This document shows positions 8,713 through 18,213 of a DNA stretch of 64,000 nucleotides, piece after piece. The position numbers and the translations under genes were made by a program. The DNA lies in the NCBI RefSeq assembly GCF_000745015.1, contig NZ_JQNA01000002.1:2790001-2854000 (forward strand), given 5' to 3'. The first letter of the stretch is position 1; every line of letters starts with the position of its first letter. The notes beneath the pieces are model-generated. The model was not told the origin of the DNA and made no database searches. It worked only from the letters and a program-made list of their open reading frames with translations. The stretch comes from Burkholderia sp. 9120 (GTDB lineage: Bacteria; Pseudomonadota; Gammaproteobacteria; Burkholderiales; Burkholderiaceae).

Positions 8713-9941
8713 AACTCTACGTGGTAGGCGGGGCGGTTCGTGACGAGCTACTAGGCGTGCCGGTGCAGGACCGCGATTACGTCGTGGTCGGCGCGACGCC
8801 CGAGCAGATGGTTGCGCAGGGTTACCGTCCGGTGGGTAAGGATTTTCCGGTGTTTCTGCATCCGCAGACGCATGAGGAGTACGCGCTCGCGCGTACCGAG
8901 CGCAAGACGGCGGCGGGCTATCACGGCTTCCAGTTTTTCTATGCGCCGGACGTGACGCTGGAGGAAGACCTGGCGCGCCGCGATCTGACCATCAACGCCA
9001 TGGCGCGCGAGGTGCGACCGGACGGCGAGCTGACCGGTCCGGTGATCGACCCGTTCAATGGGCAGGGGGATTTGCAGGCGCGGCTCTTCCGTCATGTGAG
9101 CGATGCGTTTCTCGAAGACCCCGTGCGGATCTTGCGAATCGCGCGGTTTGCCGCGAGGTTCGTGGATTTCACGGTCGAGCCGGATACGCTGGCGTTGATG
9201 CGCAAGATGGTGGCCGATGGCGAAGTGGACGCGCTGGTCGCCGAACGCGTCTGGCAGGAAGTGTCGCGCGGCTTGATGGAGAAGAAGCCTTCGCGCATGT
9301 TCGAGGTGCTGCGCGCGTGCGGCGCGCTGGCGCGGATTCTGCCGGAAGTCGACGCGCTGTACGGTGTGCCGCAACGCGCCGACTATCACCCGGAAGTGGA
9401 CACCGGCGTGCACGTGATGATGGTGGTCGACCACGCCGCGCACCAAGGCTACGCGCTACCGGTTCGCTTTGCCGCGTTGACGCACGACCTCGGCAAAGCA
9501 ACCACGCCGCAAGACGTGTTGCCCCGGCATATCGGTCATGAAGAGCGCAGCGTGAATCTGCTGAAGCCGTTATGCGAGCGCCTGCGCGTGCCGAACGAGT
9601 GCCGCGACCTTGCGCTGCTGGTGGCGCGGGAGCACGGCAACATTCATCGCGTGATGGAAATGGGCGCGGCCGCGCTGGTGAGGCTGCTCGAGCGCAGCGA
9701 CGCGATTCGCAAGCCGGCGCGCTTCGCGGAAGCCTTGCAGGCTTGCGAGGCGGATGCGCGTGGACGGCTGGGTTTCGAGGCGCGGGATTATCCGCAGGCC
9801 GAGCGGCTGAGAGTGGCGCTCGTCGCGGCGCGTGGTGTCGATGCCGGTGCGGTGGCGAAGCGGTTGGCCGATGCGCCCGCGGGAATCAAGGACGCGGTGC
9901 ACAAGGAGCGGATTCGGGCGGTGGAAGCGGCGATGGGCTGA
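8709..9941 (+). CDS. cca: Multifunctional CCA tRNA nucleotidyltransferase / phosphohydrolase
   Basis: The 410-residue protein has the class II nucleotidyltransferase head with YVVGGAVRDELLG and the DRDYVVVG metal-binding aspartates, then the RRDLTINAMA motif and LEDPVRILRIARFAARF. The C-terminal half is an HD domain with LTHDLGKATTP and HIGHEERSV, giving the phosphohydrolase/phosphatase activity of the long form of the enzyme. It adds or repairs the CCA end of tRNAs. The start at 8709 overlaps the upstream GST stop. Confidence 0.95.
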   Translation: MKLYVVGGAVRDELLGVPVQDRDYVVVGATPEQMVAQGYRPVGKDFPVFLHPQTHEEYALARTERKTAAGYHGFQFFYAPDVTLEEDLARRDLTINAMAREVRPDGELTGPVIDPFNGQGDLQARLFRHVSDAFLEDPVRILRIARFAARFVDFTVEPDTLALMRKMVADGEVDALVAERVWQEVSRGLMEKKPSRMFEVLRACGALARILPEVDALYGVPQRADYHPEVDTGVHVMMVVDHAAHQGYALPVRFAALTHDLGKATTPQDVLPRHIGHEERSVNLLKPLCERLRVPNECRDLALLVAREHGNIHRVMEMGAAALVRLLERSDAIRKPARFAEALQACEADARGRLGFEARDYPQAERLRVALVAARGVDAGAVAKRLADAPAGIKDAVHKERIRAVEAAMG

Positions 9942-9951
9942 TCAGGCGTAA

Positions 9952-10146
9952 CTACAACAGCCTGGCCAGCAACGACAACACCATCGACAGCACCAGCGTC
10001 GACATAAACGGAAACGGGTACTCGCGGCCGAACAGCCGCAAGGTCACGTCGCCGGGCATGCGTCCAATGCCGATTTTCCTCAGCCACGGCCAGCAGGCCG
10101 ACAGCACGGCCACCGCTACAAACGTCGTCAACAGCCAGCGGATCAT
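9952..10146 (-). CDS. DUF2905 family small membrane protein
   Basis: The ATG at 10146 gives a 64-residue protein with two membrane segments, one at the N-terminus (WLLTTFVAVAVLSACW) and one at the C-terminus (STLVLSMVLSLLARLL), separated by the conserved GRMPGDVTLR and YPFPF region of DUF2905. Function unknown. It lies directly downstream of the methyltransferase gene on the same strand, 31 bases after that gene's stop, and probably shares its transcript. Confidence 0.8.
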   Translation of the reverse strand: MIRWLLTTFVAVAVLSACWPWLRKIGIGRMPGDVTLRLFGREYPFPFMSTLVLSMVLSLLARLL

Positions 10147-10177
10147 TGCGCGTTCCCGAGCCGGATCAGGCAAAAAA

Positions 10178-11374
10178 TCACAGCGTATGCGAGCGGTCGC
10201 CGCTCGAAAACGCCTGCAACGTGTCGTCCAGACCGCGCGAAAACGCGATCACCTTGAACAGCTCACCCATCTCGGCCTCGGACAACAACTTTTGCACCGC
10301 GTTTGCCGCGGGCAAGAACCGTTTCGTGTCCGACGGATCGATTTCCGACAGCGCCTCGGTGATTCCGGCGTTCAACAAAAACCGCGCTTGCGACGTGAAG
10401 CCGAGCAGATCCGCGCCCGTCTCGCAGCCCGCTTCGGCGATGCCGGTGAATTCCACGTGCGCGGTAATGTCCTGCAAGCCCGGATACAGAAACGGGTCGC
10501 CGTGCGCGCGATGCCGGTAATGGCACATCAGCGTGCCCTGCGCGCGTTGCGCGTGGTAATACTCGTGACGCGGGAACCCGTAGTCGATAAAGAACGCCGC
10601 GCCGCGCGTGAGCATCGTGCAGATGGTCCGCGTGAAGGCGCGTGCCGCTTCGTGCGTTTCGGTCACGTAGGCGTCGTTGGCGGTGTCGGTGTCGATTTCG
10701 GACAGCATAGTGAGGTCGTCGGCGGCTGAAACCGCGCGATCCTCGAATGCAAACACGCCGTCGCGCGAAACGACACCGCGCTCATGCCATGCGCCGGCAT
10801 TGAAGGCGAACAGCCGTACCGGCATCGCGTCCAGCACTTCATTGCCGATCACCACGCCTTCGAAGCGCACCGGCAACGCGTCCAGCCAGCGCACCTTGGC
10901 GGCAAGCGAAGGTGCCGCCGCTTCGATCGTTTCGCGTTGGCGCTCGCGCAATTCGCCCGATAAATCCACGATCGCGTAACTGTCGAATTCCGCGCCCAGC
11001 GCTTCGAGGGCGACGAGCAAGCCCGCCGCCAGTTTGCCCGTGCCGGCGCCGAATTCCATCACGTCGCGCGTGCCGCTCGCCTGCAGCGCTTCCGCGAGCG
11101 GACGCGCGAGCGTCGTGGCGAACAGCGGCGACAATTCGGGCGCGGTGACGAAGTCGCTGCCGTCGTCGCTGCGTAGCCCGAATTTGCGGGCGCCGCCGCT
11201 GTAATAACCGAGCCCTGGCGCGTATAACGCGCGCTCCATGTAGCGCTCGAACGGCAGCCAGCCGCCGGCGTTGTCGAGTTCCGCGCGCAGTTGCGCGACC
11301 AGCGCTTCCGACTGCGCCAGCGCGCTTGGGCCGGGAGCAGGTAAACTATCGGGTTGGTGAGCTTTCGGATTCAT
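10178..11374 (-). CDS. SAM-dependent methyltransferase, NDUFAF7/COG1565 family
   Basis: The 398-residue protein shows the COG1565 pattern: PFERYMERALYAPGLGYY near the N-terminus, FVTAPELSPLF, the SAM-binding motif MEFGAGTGKLAAGLL, GVVIGNEVLDAMPVRLF and FFIDYGFPRHEYY. The eukaryotic relative NDUFAF7 methylates an arginine of complex I. The ATG at 11374 is 13 bases from the start of the divergent SDR gene, so both promoters overlap coding sequence. The upstream extension to 11470 overlaps that gene and is rejected. Confidence 0.9.
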   Translation of the reverse strand: MNPKAHQPDSLPAPGPSALAQSEALVAQLRAELDNAGGWLPFERYMERALYAPGLGYYSGGARKFGLRSDDGSDFVTAPELSPLFATTLARPLAEALQASGTRDVMEFGAGTGKLAAGLLVALEALGAEFDSYAIVDLSGELRERQRETIEAAAPSLAAKVRWLDALPVRFEGVVIGNEVLDAMPVRLFAFNAGAWHERGVVSRDGVFAFEDRAVSAADDLTMLSEIDTDTANDAYVTETHEAARAFTRTICTMLTRGAAFFIDYGFPRHEYYHAQRAQGTLMCHYRHRAHGDPFLYPGLQDITAHVEFTGIAEAGCETGADLLGFTSQARFLLNAGITEALSEIDPSDTKRFLPAANAVQKLLSEAEMGELFKVIAFSRGLDDTLQAFSSGDRSHTL

Positions 11375-11387
11375 CCCCGCATTGTAA

Positions 11388-12206
11388 ATGACCGCCTCTC
11401 TGGATACCGCCGCTGCCCGCGCGCCTGACGCGCCGCGAATCGTGCTGATTACCGGCGCCGCCCGCCGCATCGGGCGGGCGCTCGCGCTCGGCTTTGCCGC
11501 GCGGGGCTGGGACGTCGCGGTCCATTACGGCGAATCGCGCGAGGCAGCCGACCAGGTGGTCGCCGAAATCGTCGCGCTGGGACGCCGGGCGGTCGCGCTC
11601 CAGGCCGAATTGGGCGACGAGGCGCAGGTCGAACGGCTTTTGCCCGCCTGTATCGCGGCGCTGGGGCGGCCGGCGTGCATCGTCAACAACGCGTCGCGTT
11701 TCGAAGAAGATACGGCGCTCAATGTTGGCTACGAGTTGTTGCTCAAGCTGACCGCGATGAACGTCGGCGCGCCGTTGGTGCTGGCGCGTATGCTCCATGA
11801 GGCCACGCCGGAGGCCGCGCGCAGCGACGAAAGTCAGCGTGGTGTCGTGATCAATGTGTTGGATCAGAAGCTGTACAACATGAATCCGGATTACCTGTCG
11901 TACACGCTGTCGAAGGCGGCGTTGCAGACAGCCACGGTCGCGCTGGCGCAGGCTTTGGCGCCGAAAGTGCGGGTGGTCGGGCTCGCGCCCGGCCTGACGA
12001 TGCAGTCGGGCGATCAAACGCCGGACGGTTTCGCCGCCGCCCACCGTACTACGCCTTTGGGTCGCGCGTCGCGGCCCGAGGATATTGTCGCCGCCGCGCT
12101 GTATCTCGCCGATGCAGCGGGCGTCACCGGAACGACGCTGGTGGTCGACGGCGGGCAGCACCTGGTGCCCCTGCCGCGCGACGTTATGTTTTTGACGGGC
12201 GCCTGA
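11388..12206 (+). CDS. Short-chain dehydrogenase, dihydromonapterin reductase (FolM)-like
   Basis: The 272-residue SDR has the cofactor motif LITGAARRIGRALA, the NNAS motif in CIVNNASRFEED, and YTLSK as catalytic Tyr-x3-Lys. RxxxHY-type arrangement WDVAVHYGESREAA indicates NADPH preference. Pteridine reductase/FolM-type enzymes have this form, and the gene lies directly upstream of dihydroneopterin aldolase folB, supporting a pterin role. The final block GTTLVVDGGQHL is also typical. Confidence 0.85.
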   Translation: MTASLDTAAARAPDAPRIVLITGAARRIGRALALGFAARGWDVAVHYGESREAADQVVAEIVALGRRAVALQAELGDEAQVERLLPACIAALGRPACIVNNASRFEEDTALNVGYELLLKLTAMNVGAPLVLARMLHEATPEAARSDESQRGVVINVLDQKLYNMNPDYLSYTLSKAALQTATVALAQALAPKVRVVGLAPGLTMQSGDQTPDGFAAAHRTTPLGRASRPEDIVAAALYLADAAGVTGTTLVVDGGQHLVPLPRDVMFLTGA

Positions 12207-12251
12207 AACGCCCTTTGCGTGCTCCGCACGCTTTTTTCGACTGGAACGAAC

Positions 12252-12647
12252 ATGTTTGCCGCTCTTTCGCATCCCCGGCTCGCCGATTGCCGCCGGCTCT
12301 TTCTGCGCAATTACGAAGTGCACATCAACATTGGCGTGCACGACTTCGAAAAGCGCGGCGAACAGCGCGTCGTGATCAACGTCGAACTGTTCGTGCCGCT
12401 CGCGCTGTCCACGCCGGTGGCGGACAAGCTGAATGAAGTCGTCGACTATGACTTCATGCGCTCGACCATCGCGCGTCGCGTCGAACAAGGCCATATCCAC
12501 TTGCAGGAAACGCTCTGCGACGACCTCGTCAAGACCATGCTCGAGCATCCGCTGGTGCGGGCCGCGCGCGTGTCGACCGAAAAACCGGACGTCTATCCCG
12601 ACTGTGACGCGGTGGGCGTCGAAGTCTTCCGCGTCAAGGAGGATTGA
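12252..12647 (+). CDS. folB: Dihydroneopterin aldolase
   Basis: The 131-residue protein has the FolB features NYEVHINIGVHDFEKRGEQRV, the VDYDFM block, and HLQETLCDDLVKTML with the catalytic-region glutamate, ending in VSTEKPD and VGVEVFR. It converts 7,8-dihydroneopterin to 6-hydroxymethyl-dihydropterin for folate synthesis. GGAACG precedes the ATG at 12252. It stands between the FolM-like SDR and ttcA, only 3 bases before the latter. Confidence 0.92.
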   Translation: MFAALSHPRLADCRRLFLRNYEVHINIGVHDFEKRGEQRVVINVELFVPLALSTPVADKLNEVVDYDFMRSTIARRVEQGHIHLQETLCDDLVKTMLEHPLVRAARVSTEKPDVYPDCDAVGVEVFRVKED

Positions 12648-12650
12648 GTC

Positions 12651-13625
12651 ATGGCCACGCCCGACACCCTGAACCCGACGGTAGCCGCTGCGCCGACGAA
12701 GATGCCGCTCACACGCCGCGAGCAGAAAGAAGCGTACGAGAACAACAAGCTGTTCAAGCGGCTCGCGCGCCAGGTCGGCGAAGCGATCGTCGACTTCAAC
12801 ATGATCGAGGAAGGCGACAAGGTGATGGTGTGCCTGTCGGGCGGCAAAGACAGCTACGCAATGCTCGAGTTGCTGATGCGGCTGCGCGAACGCGCGCCGA
12901 TCAACTTCGACATCGTTGCGGTGAATCTCGACCAGAAGCAGCCGGGTTTTCCGGAGCACGTGCTGCCCGAGTACCTGAAGCAACTCGACATTCCGTTTCA
13001 CATCGAGAACCAGGACACCTACAGCATCGTCAAGCGGCTGGTGCCGGAGGGCAAGACCACCTGCTCGCTGTGCTCGCGGTTGCGTCGCGGCATTCTGTAC
13101 CGCGTCGCGGGCGAGCTCGGCGCGACTAAAATCGCGCTCGGCCACCATCGCGACGACATTCTGCAAACGCTGCTGCTGAATATGTTCTACGGCGGCAAGC
13201 TGAAGGGCATGCCGCCCAAGCTGCAATCCGACGACGGCAAGAACATCGTGATCCGGCCGCTCGCCTACGTGAAGGAAACCGATCTCGAGAAATACGCGGA
13301 GTTGCGCGAATTCCCGATCATTCCGTGCACCCTGTGCGGCAGCCAGCCGAACCTGAAGCGCGCGGAAATGAAGGCGCTGGTCCGCGATTGGGAGAAGCGT
13401 TTCCCGGGGCGCATCGAGAATATGTTCAATGCATTGTCGAACGTCGTGCCGTCGCATTTGATGGATCGCAAGCTGTTCCCGTTCGCAGGCTTGCGCGCCA
13501 CCGGCGAGGTCGATCCGCAAGGCGACATTGCGTTCGACGAAGAGCCGTGCTCGACCGATTCGAACGACGGCGCGATGCTGGGTGCATCGAAGTCGATTTC
13601 GATCGTTCAATTCGACGATCTTTAA
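12651..13625 (+). CDS. ttcA: tRNA 2-thiocytidine(32) synthetase TtcA
   Basis: The 324-residue protein contains the PP-loop ATP motif [14 protein letters not shown] and the two CxxC pairs expected of Ttc[12 protein letters not shown] and [10 protein letters not shown]. These ligate an Fe-S cluster. It thiolates cytidine-32 in certain tRNAs. [11 protein letters not shown] and [14 protein letters not shown] are further family blocks. A weak hairpin with T residues follows at 13633-13650. Confidence 0.95.
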   Translation: MATPDTLNPTVAAAPTKMPLTRREQKEAYENNKLFKRLARQVGEAIVDFNMIEEGDKVMVCLSGGKDSYAMLELLMRLRERAPINFDIVAVNLDQKQPGFPEHVLPEYLKQLDIPFHIENQDTYSIVKRLVPEGKTTCSLCSRLRRGILYRVAGELGATKIALGHHRDDILQTLLLNMFYGGKLKGMPPKLQSDDGKNIVIRPLAYVKETDLEKYAELREFPIIPCTLCGSQPNLKRAEMKALVRDWEKRFPGRIENMFNALSNVVPSHLMDRKLFPFAGLRATGEVDPQGDIAFDEEPCSTDSNDGAMLGASKSISIVQFDDL

Positions 13626-13739
13626 CGAAAACGCCCGAACTACGGGCATTTCAGCCGGTTATAGCGTGTTTCACAACGGCGTCGGCGGTGGGCTGCATGA
13701 TAGAATCGGCGCCTCCAAACTCGTCTATTCGCCGACGCC

Positions 13740-15101
13740 ATGAACATCGTTATTTTGGCGGCAGGCACCGGCAAGCGCATGCGGTCCGCGCTTCCCAAGG
13801 TGCTGCATCCGCTGGCCGGCCGGCCACTCCTTGCTCATGTCATCGACACCGCTCGCGCGCTGAATCCCGCGCGTCTCGTGGTGGTGATCGGTTATGGCGC
13901 CGAAGCCGTGCGCCAGGCGGTGGCGGCGCCAGACGTTCAGTTCGCCGTGCAGGAACAACAGCTCGGCACGGGCCACGCGGTGCAGCAGGCATTGCCGCTG
14001 CTCGACCCGAGCGCGCCCACGCTGGTGCTTTACGGCGACGTGCCGCTCACGCGCGCTAGCACGTTGCGCGCGCTGACCGACCGTGCGGGCGAGGGCGGCT
14101 ACGGCGTGCTGACCGTCACGCTTGCTGACCCGAGCGGCTACGGCCGCATCGTGCGTGACGCGCACGGCAAGGTATCGCGCATCGTCGAGCAGAAAGACGC
14201 ATCGCCCGAGCAACTCAAGATCGCCGAAATCAACACGGGCATTATCGTGGCGCCGACCGCGCGGCTCGCCGGCTGGTTGGCGGCCTTGAAAAACGACAAT
14301 TCACAAGGCGAGTTCTATCTGACCGACGCGGTCGAAATGGCGATTGAGGCAGGCCTCGAAGTCGTGACCACGCAGCCGGACGAAGAGTGGGAAACGCTCG
14401 GCGTGAACAGCAAGCAGCAGCTTGCCGAACTCGAACGAATCTATCAGGGCGAACTGGCGGAGGCGTTGCTGGTGGCGGGCGTGACGCTGGCCGACCCGGC
14501 GCGTCTGGACGTGCGCGGCACGCTCGAATGCGGCCGCGACGTTTCGATCGACGTGAACTGCGTGTTCGAAGGCCGCGTCACGCTGGCCGACAACGTCACC
14601 ATTGGGCCGAACTGCGTGATCCGCAATGCGACGATCGGCGCCGGTACGCGTGTCGATGCCTTCACGCATATCGAAGGCGCCGAAGTTGGCGCGAACGTCG
14701 TGCTCGGACCGTATGCGCGGCTGCGCCCCGGCGCGTCGCTGGCTGATGAATCGCATGTCGGCAACTTTGTCGAAGTGAAGAACGCGGTGCTCGGCCGCGG
14801 CTCCAAAGCGAATCACCTCACGTATATCGGCGACGCGGACATCGGCGCGCGCGTGAATATCGGCGCGGGCACCATCACCTGCAATTACGACGGCGCGAAC
14901 AAATTCCGCACTATTATCGAAGACGACGTGTTCGTCGGTTCGGACACGCAACTGGTTGCGCCGGTGCGCGTCGGGCGCGGCGTGACGATCGCGGCGGGCA
15001 CTACGGTGTGGAAAGACGTCGAAGCCGAGAGTCTGGTGTTGAACGACAAGACACAAACTAGCAAGACGGGCTACGTCCGCCCGACCAAGAAGAAGAGCTG
15101 A
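13740..15101 (+). CDS. glmU: Bifunctional UDP-GlcNAc pyrophosphorylase / glucosamine-1-P acetyltransferase GlmU
   Basis: The 453-residue protein begins [20 protein letters not shown], the uridylyltransferase motif, with [12 protein letters not shown] as the metal-binding region. The C-terminal half is a left-handed beta-helix of hexapeptide repeats with [14 protein letters not shown], the catalytic-His loop in [12 protein letters not shown], and [13 protein letters not shown]. It makes UDP-GlcNAc for peptidoglycan and LPS. It is followed after 60 bases by glmS, so the two form one amino-sugar unit. Confidence 0.97.
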   Translation: MNIVILAAGTGKRMRSALPKVLHPLAGRPLLAHVIDTARALNPARLVVVIGYGAEAVRQAVAAPDVQFAVQEQQLGTGHAVQQALPLLDPSAPTLVLYGDVPLTRASTLRALTDRAGEGGYGVLTVTLADPSGYGRIVRDAHGKVSRIVEQKDASPEQLKIAEINTGIIVAPTARLAGWLAALKNDNSQGEFYLTDAVEMAIEAGLEVVTTQPDEEWETLGVNSKQQLAELERIYQGELAEALLVAGVTLADPARLDVRGTLECGRDVSIDVNCVFEGRVTLADNVTIGPNCVIRNATIGAGTRVDAFTHIEGAEVGANVVLGPYARLRPGASLADESHVGNFVEVKNAVLGRGSKANHLTYIGDADIGARVNIGAGTITCNYDGANKFRTIIEDDVFVGSDTQLVAPVRVGRGVTIAAGTTVWKDVEAESLVLNDKTQTSKTGYVRPTKKKS

Positions 15102-15161
15102 TGAACATGACGCGCGCTCCGAGCGCGCTCCTTGCAATCCAGCACTGAAAAGGAATAAGCC

Positions 15162-16979
15162 ATGTGTGGCATTGTTGGCGCGGTTGCGCAACGTAATATC
15201 GTTCCCGTCCTGATCGAAGGACTGCGTCGCCTCGAGTATCGCGGCTACGACTCGTGCGGCGTGGCCGTGCTCGGCGCCGACGGTCCGCGTCGCGCTCGCA
15301 GTGTGGCGCGCGTCGCCGATCTCGACGAGCAGGTTCGCGAGAGCCATCTGGAAGGCATCACCGGTATCGCGCATACGCGCTGGGCCACGCACGGCGCGCC
15401 GGTCACGGACAACGCGCACCCGATCTTCTCGAAAGACGCGCTCGCGTTGGTACACAACGGCATCATCGAAAACTACGAGTCGCTGCGGGAGATGCTGCGC
15501 GGCAAGGGTTACACGTTCGTCTCGCAGACCGACACCGAGGTTATCGCTCACCTGGTTCACAGCCTGTATCACGGCGATCTGTTCGCCGCGGTGCGCGAAG
15601 CGGTTGCGCAGTTGCACGGCGCGTATGCGATCGCGGTCCTGCACAAGGACCAGCCGCATACGGTGGTCGGCGCGCGTCAGGGTTCGCCGCTGGTGGTCGG
15701 GCTCGGCAACGGTGAGAACTTCCTCGCGTCGGATGCGCTTGCGCTCGCGGGCAGCACCGAACGCTTCATCTTCCTCGAAGAAGGCGACGTGTGCGAACTG
15801 TCGCTCGAAGGCGTGCGTATCGCTGATCGCGACGGCAACGAGGCGCAGCGCGACGTGCGTCAGGTGGCGGCATACGGCGGCGCGGTCGAACTTGGGCCCT
15901 ACCGTCACTTCATGCAGAAGGAAATTTTCGAGCAGCCGCGCGCGATCTCCGACACGATCCCGCAAGCGGATTCGTTCGACGCGTCGCTGTTCGGCGAAGG
16001 CGCGGACAAGGTGTTCGCGGACATCGACAGCCTGCTGATTCTCGCTTGTGGCACGAGCTACTACTCGGGGCTGACGGCAAAGTACTGGCTCGAATCGATC
16101 GCGAAGATTCCGACGCAGGTGGAAATTGCCAGCGAGTATCGCTACCGGGAGTCGGTACCGAATCCGAAGGCGCTGGTCGTGGTGATTTCGCAGTCCGGTG
16201 AGACGGCGGACACGCTCGCGGCGCTGAAGCACGCGCAGTCGCTGGGTCATAAGCACACGCTGGCCATCTGCAACGTCGGCACGAGCGCGATGGTGCGTCA
16301 AACCGAGTTGTCGTTCCTCACGCACGCTGGCCGCGAGATCGGTGTCGCGTCGACCAAGGCATTCACGACGCAACTGGTCGCGTTGTTCGTGCTCGCCGCG
16401 ACGCTGGCAAAGTTGCGCGGGCGCGTGAGCGAAGCGCAGGAAGCCGAATACCTGAAGCAGTTGCGTCACCTGCCGGCCGCGCTGAATAGCGTGCTGGCGC
16501 TGGAGCCGCAGATCATCGCGTGGTCGGAAGAGTTTTCGCGGAAGGAACATGCGTTGTTCCTCGGGCGTGGTCTGCATTACCCGATCGCACTCGAGGGCGC
16601 GCTGAAGCTCAAGGAAATTTCGTACATTCACGCTGAGGCGTATCCGGCCGGCGAGTTGAAGCATGGGCCGTTGGCGCTCGTGACCGAGGCGATGCCAGTG
16701 GTGACGGTGGCGCCAAATGACGCGCTGCTGGAAAAGCTGAAGTCGAATATTCAGGAAGTGCGCGCGCGCGGCGGTCAGCTGTATGTGTTCGCCGATGCGG
16801 ATACGAAGATCGTCAACGACGAAGGCCTGCATGTGATCCGGATGCCGGAACACTACGGTTTGTTGTCGCCGATCCTGCATGTGGTGCCGTTGCAGTTGCT
16901 GGCGTATCACACGGCGTGTGCGCGGGGCACCGATGTGGACAAGCCGCGGAATCTGGCGAAGTCGGTGACGGTGGAGTGA
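15162..16979 (+). CDS. glmS: Glutamine-fructose-6-phosphate aminotransferase GlmS
   Basis: The 605-residue protein starts [12 protein letters not shown], in which Cys2 is the glutaminase nucleophile, and has two SIS domains with [16 protein letters not shown] and [13 protein letters not shown], ending in LAKSVTVE. It makes glucosamine-6-phosphate. The last codons correspond to the TnsD-recognised region of attTn7 in many bacteria, and the accessory island begins a few tens of bases after its stop. Confidence 0.97.
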   Translation: MCGIVGAVAQRNIVPVLIEGLRRLEYRGYDSCGVAVLGADGPRRARSVARVADLDEQVRESHLEGITGIAHTRWATHGAPVTDNAHPIFSKDALALVHNGIIENYESLREMLRGKGYTFVSQTDTEVIAHLVHSLYHGDLFAAVREAVAQLHGAYAIAVLHKDQPHTVVGARQGSPLVVGLGNGENFLASDALALAGSTERFIFLEEGDVCELSLEGVRIADRDGNEAQRDVRQVAAYGGAVELGPYRHFMQKEIFEQPRAISDTIPQADSFDASLFGEGADKVFADIDSLLILACGTSYYSGLTAKYWLESIAKIPTQVEIASEYRYRESVPNPKALVVVISQSGETADTLAALKHAQSLGHKHTLAICNVGTSAMVRQTELSFLTHAGREIGVASTKAFTTQLVALFVLAATLAKLRGRVSEAQEAEYLKQLRHLPAALNSVLALEPQIIAWSEEFSRKEHALFLGRGLHYPIALEGALKLKEISYIHAEAYPAGELKHGPLALVTEAMPVVTVAPNDALLEKLKSNIQEVRARGGQLYVFADADTKIVNDEGLHVIRMPEHYGLLSPILHVVPLQLLAYHTACARGTDVDKPRNLAKSVTVE

Positions 16980-17013
16980 GGGTGGGGCGGGCGTCCGTGT
17001 AGATGCTGAGGTG

Positions 17014-17147
17014 CATTAATTTCGGTTACGAAGCCTCGATTTAGTTTTGGTTACGTGGCTCTTCCCGGCCGCTGAGCCTTACTTGGCAAGCGGTAACCAG
17101 AATTAATGTCCAAGGGGCGCTGGAGCATTTTCCAGCACCCCTTTTTT
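17014..17147 (+). terminator. glmS terminator preceded by a long inverted repeat
   Basis: A classic intrinsic terminator lies at 17113-17147: GGGGCGCTGGA pairs with its near complement across a short loop and is followed by six Ts. Just before it, CATTAATTTCGGTTAC at 17014-17029 is repeated in inverted orientation at 17093-17108 with two mismatches, so the glmS 3' region can form a second, larger fold. Confidence 0.8.
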
Positions 17148-17820
17148 GCGCCCGGCACCGCGATTTCGCCTTCGGCTGTTCTTGAGAAAAAGAAACGTTT
17201 CTCGTCTGGGGGTTACAACCGTTTCGCGAAGGGGTAGGCCTCCTCGCTAATCACCGTGGCATAAGGCGGAAACGCTTCTAGCTGATGTGCTCAGCACACC
17301 AACTTTTCAGGCTAATTTCGCCCCCCTCCTACCATCAGATTTTTGGTGCGAGACTGCACCGCGTGCAGACGGGCATCCCTGCTGCCACCATCCGCTGCCG
17401 CCAGTTCCGCCATCGGTTTTTTGGCGTGCATCGCGTCTGTTTGCAGCCGACCATCGGCGCCGAATTCGGTCGGCACTGGTTTTCTCGACCGGCGTCGCGT
17501 CACAGATGGCCACACTATGTTGTCGTATACGTTCGTCATGCGGCACTTCGCAAGGCGCACGCCTTCACAATGACTCCGCTGGTAAGCCAGTACTGCGCGA
17601 TAGGGTGGGCTCGGCCGGGATAGCGAATCCGGGAAGATTCCGCCGGCTAGCCGAGGTACTTCGGTTCCTTGATGTATCCGGTGAGGCGCCATCCACCGTC
17701 GACTTTCCTGTTTGATGTGCGGCCCATGTCGCTCATGCGAGGAACTTTGTGGAAGAATCGAGACTCTTCCCTCGACGAAGTTGTAGCGGTCGCAAGTTTT
17801 TACTTTTAGGGCTCTCCGGT
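17148..17820. other. Left island junction, no gene supported
   Basis: No reading frame in this stretch has a convincing start, codon use or recognisable product. It contains GGAAACGCTTCTA at 17268-17280, which matches at 12 of 13 positions a motif present three times near the right end of the island (45398-45564), and a weaker relative at 17193-17203. I read it as island-end sequence with possible gene debris. Confidence 0.5.
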
Positions 17821-18213
17821 ATGGTTGCTTTCGACTTAATTCGTCAGAAAATATCTTCAGCAATCAAGCGCCTGCTTGGATGGCGAAACACTCCGTCCAA
17901 TGCGAAGCCTTCGGCTAGGCCCCCCCCCCAGTGGACTTATCGGTTGTGTCCAACGGTTTCGTCGTCTCGAAGCGCAACCTCGGTTGCCAACGTCGTTGCG
18001 CTTGTCGGAACGGCGGACAATCTCAAGTGGGCGCGTCTCCTATGCCCGTGCGGGTGCGGAGAGGTGCTCGCCCTGAATCTCATGGACGGACACTCCCCCC
18101 GCTGGACGGTTGCGACGTCGTCGGAAGGCGCAGTTTCGATTCACCCGTCAATCGACGCAACCGAGTGTGGAGCCCACTTCTGGATTCGCGACGGCCGCAT
18201 CACCTGGGCATGA
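17821..18213 (+). CDS. DUF6527-like metal-binding protein of the ubiquitin-like cassette
   Basis: The 130-residue product ends with the DUF6527 pattern: KWARLLCPCGCGEVLALNLM (Cys75, 77, 79), SPRWTV, a VSIHPSI block, then Cys116 and His119 in CGAHFWI, and GRITWA. These residues suggest a zinc site. The family is known as a companion of prokaryotic ubiquitin-like operons. It is convergent with the E1-JAMM gene and overlaps its 3' end by 14 bases. A run of ten C residues (17920-17929) lies in the first third, so the N-terminus depends on one reading frame. The start at 17821 is a choice; GTG at 17749 is also open. Confidence 0.7.
   Translation: MVAFDLIRQKISSAIKRLLGWRNTPSNAKPSARPPPQWTYRLCPTVSSSRSATSVANVVALVGTADNLKWARLLCPCGCGEVLALNLMDGHSPRWTVATSSEGAVSIHPSIDATECGAHFWIRDGRITWA

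Noticed and set aside
11346..13649. 767-codon open frame on the minus strand opposite the SDR, folB and ttcA
   Set aside because: Same reason: it shadows three recognised genes and has no recognisable product.
14301..16910. 869-codon open frame on the minus strand opposite glmU and glmS
   Set aside because: It lies entirely antisense to two well-supported essential genes; long antisense frames are expected in this high-GC codon usage and the translation is Arg/His-rich with no domain.
17287..17715. Several overlapping open frames before the DUF6527 gene
   Set aside because: No start signal, no hydrophobic or domain pattern, and conflicting frames; treated as junction sequence.
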